Origin: Thermothelomyces thermophilus ATCC 42464
Lineage: Eukaryota; Ascomycota; Sordariomycetes; Sordariales; Chaetomiaceae
DNA length: 64,000 nucleotides
NCBI RefSeq assembly: GCF_000226095.1
Contig: NC_016475.1
Span: 4,402,001 to 4,466,000 of the forward strand
Direction of reading: 5' to 3'
Shown here in pieces: positions 21,690-31,088 of this stretch (position 1 is its first letter; each line of letters begins with the position of its first letter). The position numbers were made by a program, and so were the translations under genes. The notes under the pieces were generated by a model. That model had not been told where the DNA came from. It worked only from the letters and a program-made list of their open reading frames with translations, and ran no database searches.

Positions 21690-23951
21690 ATGGTTCAGAA
21701 CGGAGGAGACCTCGACCTCGACACCGACATGGATACCAACGTCACGGCCGAACAACTGCTCGCCCAGCTTGGTCAACTCCAGCAGCGGATCCAGGAGTTG
21801 GACCAGAGAGACAAGGCTGCTCAAGCTCGAATCAAGGAACTCGAGAACCGCGAAAAGTACTCGCAGAAGTTGGTCAACGAGGCCTACGCCAAAATCGAGG
21901 CACTCGAGGGCGCCAAAGCGAAGCGCATCAAGATCGAACCACCTGGCAAATACGGAGGAACCAAGGAGGATCTCGCAGGATTCTTGACAAACCTCCGATC
22001 CTACTTCCGGCTCAATGACGACAAGTTTCCGGACGACAAAGCCAAAGTCCTCTACGCAGCCACGAGACTAGAGGGCAAGGCACTCAGATGGTTCGAGCCT
22101 ACGTGGAACGACTATCTCACCGAGGAAGACGAAGACGACCGAGACGCGTTCACGCAGGCAGTCTTTCGATCCTACGACCGTTTCGAAGAAGAGCTTCGGA
22201 AGGTCTTTGGCGACAAAGACGAGAAAATCCATGCGCAAGAAAGACTCGCCAATCTCCGACAGACCAAGTCAGCAGCCTCCTACGCCGCACAGTTCAGACA
22301 GGACATGCTCAAGTCTCAGCTTAACGACGAGGCGTTGATGCAATTGTTCTATAACGGCTTGAAGGAAAAGGTCAAGGACGAGCTGTACAAGTACGATCGG
22401 CCTGAGACTCTGGACGAATACATCGCGCAGGCCATCAGGATCGATGATCGACTCTACGCACGAGAGCAGCAGAAACGAGGTCGAATGAACGGAACCACGG
22501 TTAAGGCCAACGACAAGAAAAAGCGAGCGTACGTCAGTACCTCGTACGGGACGCACCCCGGAGCCATGGATGTGGATGCAGCGCAGAAGCAGGACCAGAA
22601 GAAGACGGCCAAAGACAAGTCTAATGTTACCTGCTACAACTGCGGAAAGAAAGGGCACTACAAGCGAGAATGCCGAAGCCCGAAGAAAGAATGGAAACCA
22701 ACCCCTGGAAAGGAAATTGCGGCCATCGACGAAACCACCAAGGACGTCATCGAAGTAGCGGCCACGAGCTACGAAGACAAGGGCAGTGACACGGACAGTC
22801 TCGGACACGACGGCAACGGTGAAGACGAACAAGCACCGTACTCCGAACTGGTCACTGTGGACCCAGAGACAGGTCTTGCCGAATGGGACATGGCAGGAGA
22901 ATATGCACCGCCAGTTTCGATTCTCCCAGCCTTGAGGCAGTGGGGTTTCACAGTCACGCAGAGGCGGGATGGATCGTGGACAACCGACACCCAAGGAATC
23001 GAAAGACCCGGACCCAATGCTCTATTCCTCCAGGAACGAATCGAATGGTACCGCAACGAAGTTTTCCGACTCAACACGGAACTGCGCGAACGGGATGGGC
23101 GCTTGACTCGACTCGCCCAGCAGAGCGAAGAGATGAAGGACGAAATGAGGGAACTCCGACGTATCGTGGAAGCCATCAAAGGAGAACAGCCTGTGACATA
23201 TGATGGGCCCGATAGCTACGCCGAGTACCTTGACGATCAGCAACTCAGCAACGACGTGCGGAACCCAGAATACCAGTTCATGCGCGCGAACCGCGGAAAA
23301 GACGAACGCACGTGGGAAAGCTACTGGAAGAAACACTCCTATGTCAGCACTGGAGTACCTACGGTCCACGTACAATGGGAAGGATTCGGGAAAGAATTCC
23401 AATACCTCCCAGGCGACGCCATGCGACTGCACCCTCGACACGAGGCACATGCGCAAGTGCCCTGGTTTCAGTGTGTGGCACACGAATGTCGATATCACTT
23501 CCGCGACAAATTCGAAAACAATCATTGGCCGACCCGACAGGAAAACGGGGACGGAGGCTTACGCCCTGTGGAATGGGTCTACGATGCAGGAAACAGAGCG
23601 GCCGAATTGCTCTGGAAGATCGAAGCCCGCAATTCAGAAAGCATCACGATAGTTCCAAGACGAGCCTGGCCTAGGCACTGCGGAACCGGACGAGACACAT
23701 GGGACTCGTGCTGGAGCAACGATTGCCTCTATCACGCGGACGAAAAGAAATTGCGAATTCGGGAGCTTCAGACGAAGCTATGGCACGCACGACGGAAAGC
23801 AGAACGGACCCAATGGTGGGAAGCCGCAAGCACTCAATGGCTCACGGAAATGAGCACGATCGACGAAGCCGCTATCAGCCGAACAACCGAAGAGGTCAGC
23901 ACTGACCTGGGAAACGGGTCAGGGCCCTTCGAGGGGCCCGGAAACCATTAA
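21690..23951 (+). CDS. gag: Gag of the intact chromovirus, 753 aa
   Basis: The ATG at 21690 is the first after the primer-binding site. Residues about 12-75 form a coiled coil. About 85-250 match the retrotransposon Gag capsid pattern, with GKYGG and RWFEPTW. A CCHC zinc knuckle is at Cys315, Cys318, His323 and Cys328. An acidic linker and a second coiled coil follow (about 445-505). The long C-terminal extension is unusual: it has two Cys-x4-Cys-x2-His motifs (Cys595/Cys600/His603 and Cys674/Cys679/His682) and no function I recognise. Gag forms the cytoplasmic particle that packages the RNA. Its last codons overlap the -1 pol frame, with a frameshift signal at 23909-23939. Confidence 0.92.
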   Translation: MVQNGGDLDLDTDMDTNVTAEQLLAQLGQLQQRIQELDQRDKAAQARIKELENREKYSQKLVNEAYAKIEALEGAKAKRIKIEPPGKYGGTKEDLAGFLTNLRSYFRLNDDKFPDDKAKVLYAATRLEGKALRWFEPTWNDYLTEEDEDDRDAFTQAVFRSYDRFEEELRKVFGDKDEKIHAQERLANLRQTKSAASYAAQFRQDMLKSQLNDEALMQLFYNGLKEKVKDELYKYDRPETLDEYIAQAIRIDDRLYAREQQKRGRMNGTTVKANDKKKRAYVSTSYGTHPGAMDVDAAQKQDQKKTAKDKSNVTCYNCGKKGHYKRECRSPKKEWKPTPGKEIAAIDETTKDVIEVAATSYEDKGSDTDSLGHDGNGEDEQAPYSELVTVDPETGLAEWDMAGEYAPPVSILPALRQWGFTVTQRRDGSWTTDTQGIERPGPNALFLQERIEWYRNEVFRLNTELRERDGRLTRLAQQSEEMKDEMRELRRIVEAIKGEQPVTYDGPDSYAEYLDDQQLSNDVRNPEYQFMRANRGKDERTWESYWKKHSYVSTGVPTVHVQWEGFGKEFQYLPGDAMRLHPRHEAHAQVPWFQCVAHECRYHFRDKFENNHWPTRQENGDGGLRPVEWVYDAGNRAAELLWKIEARNSESITIVPRRAWPRHCGTGRDTWDSCWSNDCLYHADEKKLRIRELQTKLWHARRKAERTQWWEAASTQWLTEMSTIDEAAISRTTEEVSTDLGNGSGPFEGPGNH
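23909..23939 (+). promoter_or_regulatory. -1 ribosomal frameshift signal: GGGAAAC plus hairpin
   Basis: The gag frame reads ctG GGA AAC, an exact X XXY YYZ heptamer (23909-23915). After a 6-nt spacer comes GGGCCCTTCGAGGGGCCC (23922-23939), a 6-7-bp GC stem. The pol frame is -1 to gag and open from 23906. The heptamer and stem are also present in copy 2 (35047-35071 region); in copy 3 the heptamer is mutated but the stem is kept. Confidence 0.8.
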
Positions 23952-26900
23952 CGCCCGTGCAGCGGCAAGTGGTAGCGCAGTACAGGAGGAACTGGCGCAA
24001 GGGACCACTATATCGAGACCTCCCGGCAGAAACATGGGAAATCGCTGCAATCTTTGGACGACGGCGGCAAGACAAGCGACTGTGGATAACAGCACAATGG
24101 AGACAGCACGAAATGCTCGCACTAGTGGACAGTGGAGCAGAGATGAATCTGATTTCGCCGACACTTGTGAATCAGCTACGGATACCCTGGAGAATGAAGC
24201 GGAAGCATGGCATAGTCAAAGGGCCATTTCCGACGCAATGGGTACGCAGAGAGACCGAACCGATCGACATCACTGTGGCAGGGAAGACCACAGCAGTCGT
24301 ATTCAGCATCGTGGACATGGGCAACGACAAAGACATGATATTGGGGTTACCATGGCATGAAGATTACGACCCGGACATCAGCTGGAAGAATGGTGGCCAC
24401 CTGCGACCCCGAACGGAGTCGTATTCGACCAGCAAGATGGGGAGCGCGCAAGGATCGCGAGCGGACGATGCTCAAGGAAAGGCATGTCCTACGGATCCAC
24501 CGCAAGAGACGGACAGTGGCAGGCAGACCACTACGGACTCTGGAAGAGGCGGCACAACGACATCGATATTGCGACAGGAGGAACGAGCTGAATCGCCGAT
24601 AGCTGTTCTCTCCGTTGACGAATGCGGAGCACTGCAATTGGAGCAGTGGGTTGAGACAGGAGAAATCGCCAGTATCGCCATGGACGGAACCAAGTTCGCA
24701 TACTATCAGAAAACCGAGAGACGAGACAAGACTGGGGAAGTACCGAAGGAGTATGAGGGACACCCAGCATTCGAACCGAAACATCTGGAAGGATTACCAG
24801 AACACGGCCCATGGGATCACGAGATCAAGCTCAAGGAAGGAGCACGACTGAAGTTCTTCAAGATTTACCACACGAGCCAGACGCAGAACGAAGAACTTAA
24901 GCGATATTTGGAGGAGAACCTTCGAAGAGGACATATCCGCCCGTCGACATCGCCAGCAGGCTACCCAATCCTGTTTGTGCCAAAGAAAGACGGAAAGCTA
25001 CGGTTATGTGTCGACTATCGGCAACTCAACGAACAGACCGTGAAAAACCGATACCCGTTACCGCTGATCTCACGGCTCCGAGATCAGTTGGCAGGAGCCC
25101 AATATTTCACGCGTCTTGACTTGCCATCGGCCTACAACCACATACGGATCAAAGAAGGCGACGAGTGGAAAACGGCCTTTAGGACACCCTATGGCCACTA
25201 CGAGTACCTCGTCATGCCATTCGGACTTACGAACGCGCCGGCAACGTTCCAAGCCCTGATTGATCAAGCTATCCAACCCTTTCTCGACAAATTTGCGGTA
25301 TGTTATCTCGACGACATACTCATCTTCTCCAAGACGATGGACGAACACCGGAGGCACGTGAAAGCAGTGCTGGACGCGCTGCACGCGTACAAGCTATCAG
25401 TCAACAAGGAAAAGAGCGAATTCCATGTCAGGAAGACAGTCTTTTTGGGATACGAAATATCCCCCGGACAAATCCGGATGGAACCTTCAAAGGTTGAAGC
25501 CATCAAGAATTGGCCACAACCAGCGTCAGCCACGGAAGTACGAAGTTTCATCGGATTTGCGAACTTCTACCGGATGTTCATCAGGAACTTTGGAGCGATC
25601 GCACGACCTTTGCACGAACTCACCAAGAAGAATGCTGAATTCCAATGGGAAGAGCAACACGAGCAAGCATTCACGCAAATCCGCGACGCCATTACCGAAG
25701 ATCCAGTACTGGTACTGCCAGACCCCAAGAAGCCATTCGAGGTGGAAACGGACGCTTCAGACTACGCCATCGGAGGACAATTGGGACAACGAGACGAACA
25801 AGGGAAGCTACATCCTGTAGCCTTCTTTTCAAAGAAGCTCGACGGACCACGTCTCAATTATCCGATCCACGACAAGGAACTACTTGCGATTGTCGAAGCT
25901 TTCAAGGAATGGCGACCATACCTCAGCGGCACGATTGAACCGGTACAAGTGTATACGGATCACAAGAACTTGCGATACTTCACGACGACGAAGGAACTCA
26001 ACGGACGACAAATACGATGGGCAGAATTCCTCGCGGAATTCAACTTCGAGATCCGCTACAAGAAGGGCAAAGAAAACGCACGAGCAGACATTTTAAGCCG
26101 ACGAACGGATCACACGAAAGGACGAACGGGAACAACACCACCGTTGTTCAAGGAACGAACAGACGGGACGTTGCACCACGAAACGCAGACACCCGTGGAA
26201 GATGATCCACTTGACTCGTTCCTAGAATGCTGCGCAATCTTTCGAGAGGAAAGGATCAACGAGGCACAGTATCAAGCAGCACCCGGACCAGTGGTACCTG
26301 ACGGAGTGGAAGAAAGAGATGGGAAACTCTGGTACCGAGACAAAGCGTACATCCACGACAAGGATCAACAGCTGCGAATGATTCGAGAACTCCACGAATC
26401 AAAACTCGGAGGACACAAAGGAGTCACGAAGACTGTCGCACAAGTCAAGAAGCACTACGACTTTCCACAGTTAACGGCACGAGTTAAGGAAGTCGTACGG
26501 AACTGCGACATCTGCAATCGGAGCAAAACGGCACGACACAAGCCGTACGGGCTACTTCAGCCACTACCAACAGCTGACAAACCATGGAGTTCAGTTGCGA
26601 TGGACTTCATCACGAAGCTGCCAGAATCCAAGGACACAGCCACAGGAGTGACCTACGACAGTATTCTTACTGTAGTAGATCGCCTGACTAAGTGGGCATA
26701 TTTCTTTCCCTACAAGGAGTCCTGGACAGCGGAACAGTTGGCAGACGTGATCTATCGGCAAGTTGCATCAGTGCATGCTTGGCCGCAAGAATGGATCACC
26801 GACAGAGACACCAAGTTCGCATCGAAGTTCTGGCAAGCGTTAATGCAACGATTAGGCGTCAACAGCAAGCTGTCAACGGCATATCACCCGCAGACCGACG

Positions 26901-27700
26901 GACAAACGGAGCGACTAAACCAAGTTGTTGAGCAATACCTCCGCTCTTACGTCAATTACCAACAAGACGACTGGGTCATGCTGTTACCAACAGCACAACT
27001 CGCCTACAACACGACGCCGACAGAAACGACCAAAGTCACACCGTTCTTCGCGAACTACGGATATGAAGCAGACCTTAGGCAAGGACCAGAGGTCACAGTG
27101 CCGAGAGCAGCAGTCAAAGCAGAACAGATGCACGCACTGCATGAAAAGCTCAAAAAGGAACTCGAGTTTGTCAAGACCAGAATGAAGAACTACTACGACA
27201 AACACAGGCTCGAGGGACCTCGCCTAGAGAGGGGAGACAAAGTCTACCTGATCGCACGAAACTTGCGAACCAAACGACCAAGCACGAAGCTGGACTTCAA
27301 GAAGGTCGGACCCTTCGTTATCAAAGAACGAATCTCGACATCCAACTACCGACTATCGTTACCGTCATCTATGCGACTACGGACGGATGTTTTTCATATT
27401 TCACTTCTCGAACCAGCACCAAAGAACGCCAAGGTTGCCACGCACATCGAAGCAGAGGACGAAGAGGAAGAATGGGACGTCGAAGAAATTCTGGATTCAC
27501 GCATCATCAACGGGGAACTGCAGTACCTGGTCAAATGGCTTGATTTTGGACCAGAGGACAACTCATGGGAACCAGTCAAGAATTTGAACTGCCCTGAGAA
27601 ACTGGAACAGTTCCACCGGCAGAATCCGGATCGACCAAAGGAAAACCCGGGACAGAACCAAAGACGGCGCCCCAGTCGACAGCATCGACGGCATCATTAA
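23915..27700 (+). CDS. pol: Pol of the intact chromovirus: protease, RT, RNase H, integrase, chromodomain
   Basis: The frame is open from 23906 to TAA 27698-27700 with no ATG near its start, so expression by frameshift from Gag at 23915 is likely. Counting from the GTG at 23957, the domains are: protease VDSGAE with Asp58; reverse transcriptase ending in YLDD at 450-453; RNase H with Asp599; integrase with an HHCC region, then Asp883, Asp949 and Glu985 (35 residues between the last two, D,D35E); and a chromodomain at about 1170-1225 with QYLVKWLDFG and SWEP. All catalytic residues are present, so the protein looks functional. The chromodomain is expected to steer integration to marked chromatin. 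The last 125 bases overlap the antisense gene. Confidence 0.93.
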   Translation, partial: RVRALRGARKPLTPVQRQVVAQYRRNWRKGPLYRDLPAETWEIAAIFGRRRQDKRLWITAQWRQHEMLALVDSGAEMNLISPTLVNQLRIPWRMKRKHGIVKGPFPTQWVRRETEPIDITVAGKTTAVVFSIVDMGNDKDMILGLPWHEDYDPDISWKNGGHLRPRTESYSTSKMGSAQGSRADDAQGKACPTDPPQETDSGRQTTTDSGRGGTTTSILRQEERAESPIAVLSVDECGALQLEQWVETGEIASIAMDGTKFAYYQKTERRDKTGEVPKEYEGHPAFEPKHLEGLPEHGPWDHEIKLKEGARLKFFKIYHTSQTQNEELKRYLEENLRRGHIRPSTSPAGYPILFVPKKDGKLRLCVDYRQLNEQTVKNRYPLPLISRLRDQLAGAQYFTRLDLPSAYNHIRIKEGDEWKTAFRTPYGHYEYLVMPFGLTNAPATFQALIDQAIQPFLDKFAVCYLDDILIFSKTMDEHRRHVKAVLDALHAYKLSVNKEKSEFHVRKTVFLGYEISPGQIRMEPSKVEAIKNWPQPASATEVRSFIGFANFYRMFIRNFGAIARPLHELTKKNAEFQWEEQHEQAFTQIRDAITEDPVLVLPDPKKPFEVETDASDYAIGGQLGQRDEQGKLHPVAFFSKKLDGPRLNYPIHDKELLAIVEAFKEWRPYLSGTIEPVQVYTDHKNLRYFTTTKELNGRQIRWAEFLAEFNFEIRYKKGKENARADILSRRTDHTKGRTGTTPPLFKERTDGTLHHETQTPVEDDPLDSFLECCAIFREERINEAQYQAAPGPVVPDGVEERDGKLWYRDKAYIHDKDQQLRMIRELHESKLGGHKGVTKTVAQVKKHYDFPQLTARVKEVVRNCDICNRSKTARHKPYGLLQPLPTADKPWSSVAMDFITKLPESKDTATGVTYDSILTVVDRLTKWAYFFPYKESWTAEQLADVIYRQVASVHAWPQEWITDRDTKFASKFWQALMQRLGVNSKLSTAYHPQTDGQTERLNQVVEQYLRSYVNYQQDDWVMLLPTAQLAYNTTPTETTKVTPFFANYGYEADLRQGPEVTVPRAAVKAEQMHALHEKLKKELEFVKTRMKNYYDKHRLEGPRLERGDKVYLIARNLRTKRPSTKLDFKKVGPFVIKERISTSNYRLSLPSSMRLRTDVFHISLLEPAPKNAKVATHIEAEDEEEEWDVEEILDSRIINGELQYLVKWLDFGPEDNSWEPVKNLNCPEKLEQFHRQNPDRPKENPGQNQRRRPSRQHRRHH

Positions 27701-28232
27701 TCTGTGACGAGGGCATAGCAGGCGTCTCTTGCCGCTCAACCTCCTCCAACTCGTCCAAGGTCGACAGACCACGCGCCACCATGTCGGCACCTTTCTCCAC
27801 CAAAAACTCCTTCTGCTGACGAAGACGCCGGAGCCGCGCAAGCTTTTCGGACAACTCGCGCTGGGCTTCTTCCAGACGGCGTTGAGATTCATCCAGCTCA
27901 AGTTCGGCACGACGTTCAGCATCCTTGATACGACGCTGCTCCTGGAGAATGCGATCCACTAGAACGAACATCAGGAATCACATTCAAAAAAAAAAAAAAA
28001 AAAAGAAGAAGAAAACGTGCTTACAGGAAGAAAGCGGTATGCCAGAGCCATCGCAAGAACGACCTCGACGAACGCAGGCTTCGCAACGCTTCGTACGCGC
28101 GATCATTTTGCAAACGAGGCCTTGCGACGCGCACCAAGAGCAAGGCATAACGACAAAACCGTTCTCAGCGATGTTCTGAGCAAGGGAAGCACGGTAACGT
28201 GCAGAATGCGACTTCCGTTTCTCTATCGGCAT
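27576..28232 (-). CDS. antisense two-exon gene: Zn2Cys6-spaced cysteines plus coiled coil, 196 aa
   Basis: On the strand opposite Pol, exon 1 is 28025-28232 (ATG at 28232) and exon 2 is 27576-27958, joined in phase across a 66-bp intron (27959-28024; GTAAGC donor, CTAG acceptor, T-rich tract). Cysteines 31, 34, 41, 50, 53 and 60 have spacing C-x2-C-x6-C-x8-C-x2-C-x6-C, that of Zn(II)2Cys6 binuclear clusters, with a KMIARTKR basic loop. Residues about 71-135 are a strongly heptad coiled coil (RRLEEAQRELSEKLARLRRL), then an acidic tail. Cluster plus coiled coil recalls Gal4-type DNA binders. The basic RxRKxK box of true clusters is missing, so DNA binding is not assured. Exon 2 overlaps the end of pol by 125 bp. 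Its promoter would lie in or near the 3' LTR. The same gene is recognisable in copies 2 and 3. Confidence 0.72.
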
Positions 28233-28323
28233 TTTGTCAACATGGCGACCACGACGCAGAAACAGGGAGAATGCAGTACTCACAAGCGAAGGGTTGTTGG
28301 CGCTATTTGAAACGGCCTAAGAG

Positions 28324-28342
28324 GGCTTTCGGGTCGAAAGCC
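28324..28342. promoter_or_regulatory. conserved hairpin before the 3' LTR
   Basis: GGCTTTCG-GGT-CGAAAGCC is a perfect 8-bp stem with a 3-nt loop. It lies between the antisense gene start and the polypurine tract. Equivalent perfect stems are at 30979-30997 (copy 2) and 52218-52236 (copy 3). It could act in antisense transcription, 3' end formation or plus-strand priming. Confidence 0.6.
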
Positions 28343-28345
28343 TTG

Positions 28346-28359
28346 AAGGAGGGGCATCG
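28346..28359 (+). promoter_or_regulatory. polypurine tract region
   Basis: GAAGGAGGGGCATCG-like purine-rich stretch directly upstream of the 3' LTR, the expected place for plus-strand priming. It is interrupted by CATCG just before the LTR. Confidence 0.55.
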
Positions 28360-28807
28360 TGTCACGAATAAGCACATGGGCGGCCTGGCAGGCTGCAGCC
28401 AGGACGCGGGACATTCCGACAGCCAATCACTTGACGGACCAATCAGAAGATTATCACCGCCAAGACTAAGGTCTTCACTGGTGATAATAACATGTCACCG
28501 TCGACAACGCAGAATCACGAAGTGAAAGGAGGAGTGGTACTGGTGATAACTATTGAAGAAGGACAGACAATTGTGTATATATAGCTAGCTAGTCACTCGT
28601 TATGGTGGACTCTGGGAGTTCACCAGTGGTAACAATCACAATCACAGTACTCATACCAAGCATTGCTGATTACTGTGAGAGACAACTCTAAGTGTTGTTG
28701 TGAACCCTTTGGCTTCACCGAATCCCTCAGACGACCTGCCTGCTTGTCCTGCTTCACCCACCTCCGTCTGGACCCTTTCAGAAGAAGTCTGAGTTGGGTT
28801 CGTCACA
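28360..28807 (+). repeat. 3' LTR of the intact chromovirus
   Basis: 448 bp, apparently identical to the 5' LTR, followed by the AGGGG target duplication. Confidence 0.95.
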
Positions 28808-30513
28808 AGGGGGTGCTAACCCCTAGGACTTAAACCTTAAAAAGGAAATTATAGAGACTAATAGCCCCTATATAGGCCTATACTAATAGGGAGCTCTAGG
28901 CCTTTGTTAGGCCCTAGTACCTTTATACGCCTTCCCCTATAAAAACTAAACGTAAGGGGTCCTTATCTAATATACGCTATATCCCTTTACTAGCTTAGTT
29001 AACCCTTTAATAGTTACTCTAACTAGCTACTATAGCTAGTTCTATAGCCTATAGCCTCCCTTATAGGACCTATAGGGGGGTAGATCCCCTTTATAGCCCT
29101 CTTAAACTTATTACTAGACTATTAACCTTACTACCTCTAAGGCTATAGGCTTTAGTTCCTAGCCCTTTGCCCTAGCCCTTCTTTTCTAGAACCTCTAGCT
29201 TAACCTATTATAGGCTTATTAGATAAGTGCCCTTATAGGGACCTAGGCAGCCCCTAGGCCGGTCTCTAGCTATAGAAACGGCTAGTCAAGTTTAGCTTCG
29301 AAGTCGGCTAGCCTCTTATTAAAATAGAGGTTAAAGAGCAGTACCTAGGCTTTTATTTCAAGGTACTAGATAGGGGTAGCCTTATAAGCCTTAGTAACTA
29401 CTTAAAGGGCACTATATTAGGCCTTCGATAGCTCTCTAGTAGGGCCTTCTAGCTTACCCCTAGGCTTAGTAAGCTTATAGAAGTTTAAGGTCCTATAGGC
29501 TAAGGCATTATAGATATACTTAATATAAACCTTATAGGCCTATAGGAGGCTAGGGCCCCAGGTCTTTATAGTAAGCCTAGTCAGGGCAAACTCTTAGGTT
29601 TCTAGCTTCTTAGCTACCTTTATATAATAGGAGCCCTACTATAGCCTCTAGTCTAGCTAGACCTTAAAGAATCTAGCTAACTTTAAAGGGGCTATAATAG
29701 TAGTACCCCTTCCGGGCTATAGGAGTTCTAACGGTTATAACTACTATTTCTAGCCCTTATTAAAGTAGATAAGCTTATACCTTTCTAAAGTAAAAGCTAT
29801 ACCCTAGGTCCTTATTTACTATAAGTAGGCCTTCTAGGCCCTCTATGGCTAACTATTATAGGCCTCCTTGGCCTTCTTAAAGGCTAGAAGGTTAGTATTA
29901 TTAGCGAAGCCTATTAAACTAACCGTAAGGCAGGCCTAGTAAATGGCCTAATAGAGAGAGGCTATATAGAGGATAAATAATATAAGGGAGAGGGGTGACC
30001 CTTATAAGACCCTAGCCCTTACTATTATTTCGTCTATTTCCTAGCTATTGAAGTAAAGGATAGCTACTATATTCTATAACTACTCCTTAACCTAGACTAC
30101 TACCTACTTTAGGAAGCCCTAGATCTATAAAGTGGCTAATAGCTAGGTAACGTTAATAGTATTAAAAGCCCCTAAGATGTCGAGCTATAGGAGGGAGGTA
30201 GCTGCTTTATACCTCTAAGCCTCCTAGACCTATGCTATAATAAGCTAAATAGCTAGCTCTATAGACCTATATTCACGATTACCTATTTATTCGGCTAGGA
30301 GAAGCCTATAGGCTTTTATAATAGCCATTACCTTCTAGGTAACTATAGCTTCTAATACTTTGCCTATTATTAGTAAAAGTACTATAGGCCTATAGCTATT
30401 AGGAGTAAAGTAGGCCTATAGGGGTTTACTAGGCTTATAGAAAACTATTACCTTAGCCCTTTAAAAGTAGCCTATAGAGTAGCTAAGCTATAGGCTTTCT
30501 AAGGCTAATATAG
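28808..30513 (-). mobile_element. LINE copy A, reverse transcriptase region (piece 2 of 3)
   Basis: It continues copy A after the chromovirus, matching 48353-50050 of copy B. It encodes the reverse transcriptase part on the minus strand but is heavily RIPed. It is broken at 30513 by the inverted chromovirus copy, with TATAG as the duplicated target. Confidence 0.85.
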
Positions 30514-30961
30514 TGTGACGAACCCAACTCAGACTTCTTCTAAAAGGGTCCAGACGGAGGTAGATTGAGCAGGACAAGCAGGCGGGTCGTCTGAGGGATT
30601 CGGTGAAGCCAAAGGGTTCACAACAACACTTAGAGTTGTCTCTCACAGTAATCAGCAATGCTTGGTATGAGTACTATGATTGTGATTGTTACCACTAGTA
30701 AACTCCCAGAGTCCACCATAACGAGTGACTAGCTAGCTATATATACACAATTGTCTGTCCTTCTTCAATAGTTATCACCAGTACCACTTCTCCTTTCACT
30801 TCGTGATTCTGCGTTGTCGACGGTGACATGTTATTATCACTAGTGAAGACCTTAGTCTTGGCGGTGATAATCTTCTGATTGGTCCGTCAAGTGATTGGCT
30901 GTCGGAATGTCCCGCGTCCTGGCTGCAGCCTGCCAGGCCGCCTATATACTTATTTGTGACA
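30514..30961 (-). repeat. copy 2, 3' LTR
   Basis: 448 bp, reverse orientation; begins TGTGACGAACCC on the + strand. Confidence 0.92.
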
Positions 30962-31088
30962 CGATGCCCCTCCTTTAAGGCTTTCGACCCGAAAGCCCTC
31001 TTAGGCCGTTTCAAATAGCGCTAATAACCCTTCGCTTGTGAGTACTGCATTCTCCCTGTTTCTACGTCGTGGTCGCCATGTTGACAAA

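Larger units (their letters stand above)
21215..28807 (+). mobile_element. intact Ty3/Gypsy chromovirus, apparently recent (7593 bp)
   Basis: Two 448-bp LTRs (21215-21662 and 28360-28807) show no difference by eye, and a 5-bp target duplication AGGGG lies at 21210-21214 and 28808-28812. Long open Gag (753 aa) and Pol (over 1240 aa) frames carry every expected motif. No RIP is visible although neighbours are saturated with it, so insertion must be recent or have escaped. Its Tf1/sushi-type self-priming site, -1 frameshift signal and C-terminal chromodomain place it among fungal chromoviruses. An antisense two-exon gene occupies the 3' end. The uninserted target is preserved near 48348-48352. 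Confidence 0.96.

Noticed and set aside
27986-28004. A-rich run as a possible poly(A) tail of a retrocopy
   Set aside because: It falls in the intron of the antisense gene as its T-rich tract. No LINE end or duplication is present.
27984-28283. Reading the antisense exon 1 from the upstream GTG through the T-tract as one 99-aa ORF
   Set aside because: The upstream codon is GTG and the end is a poly-Phe artefact of the intron. The ATG at 28232 with splicing gives a better protein that is conserved in the other copies.
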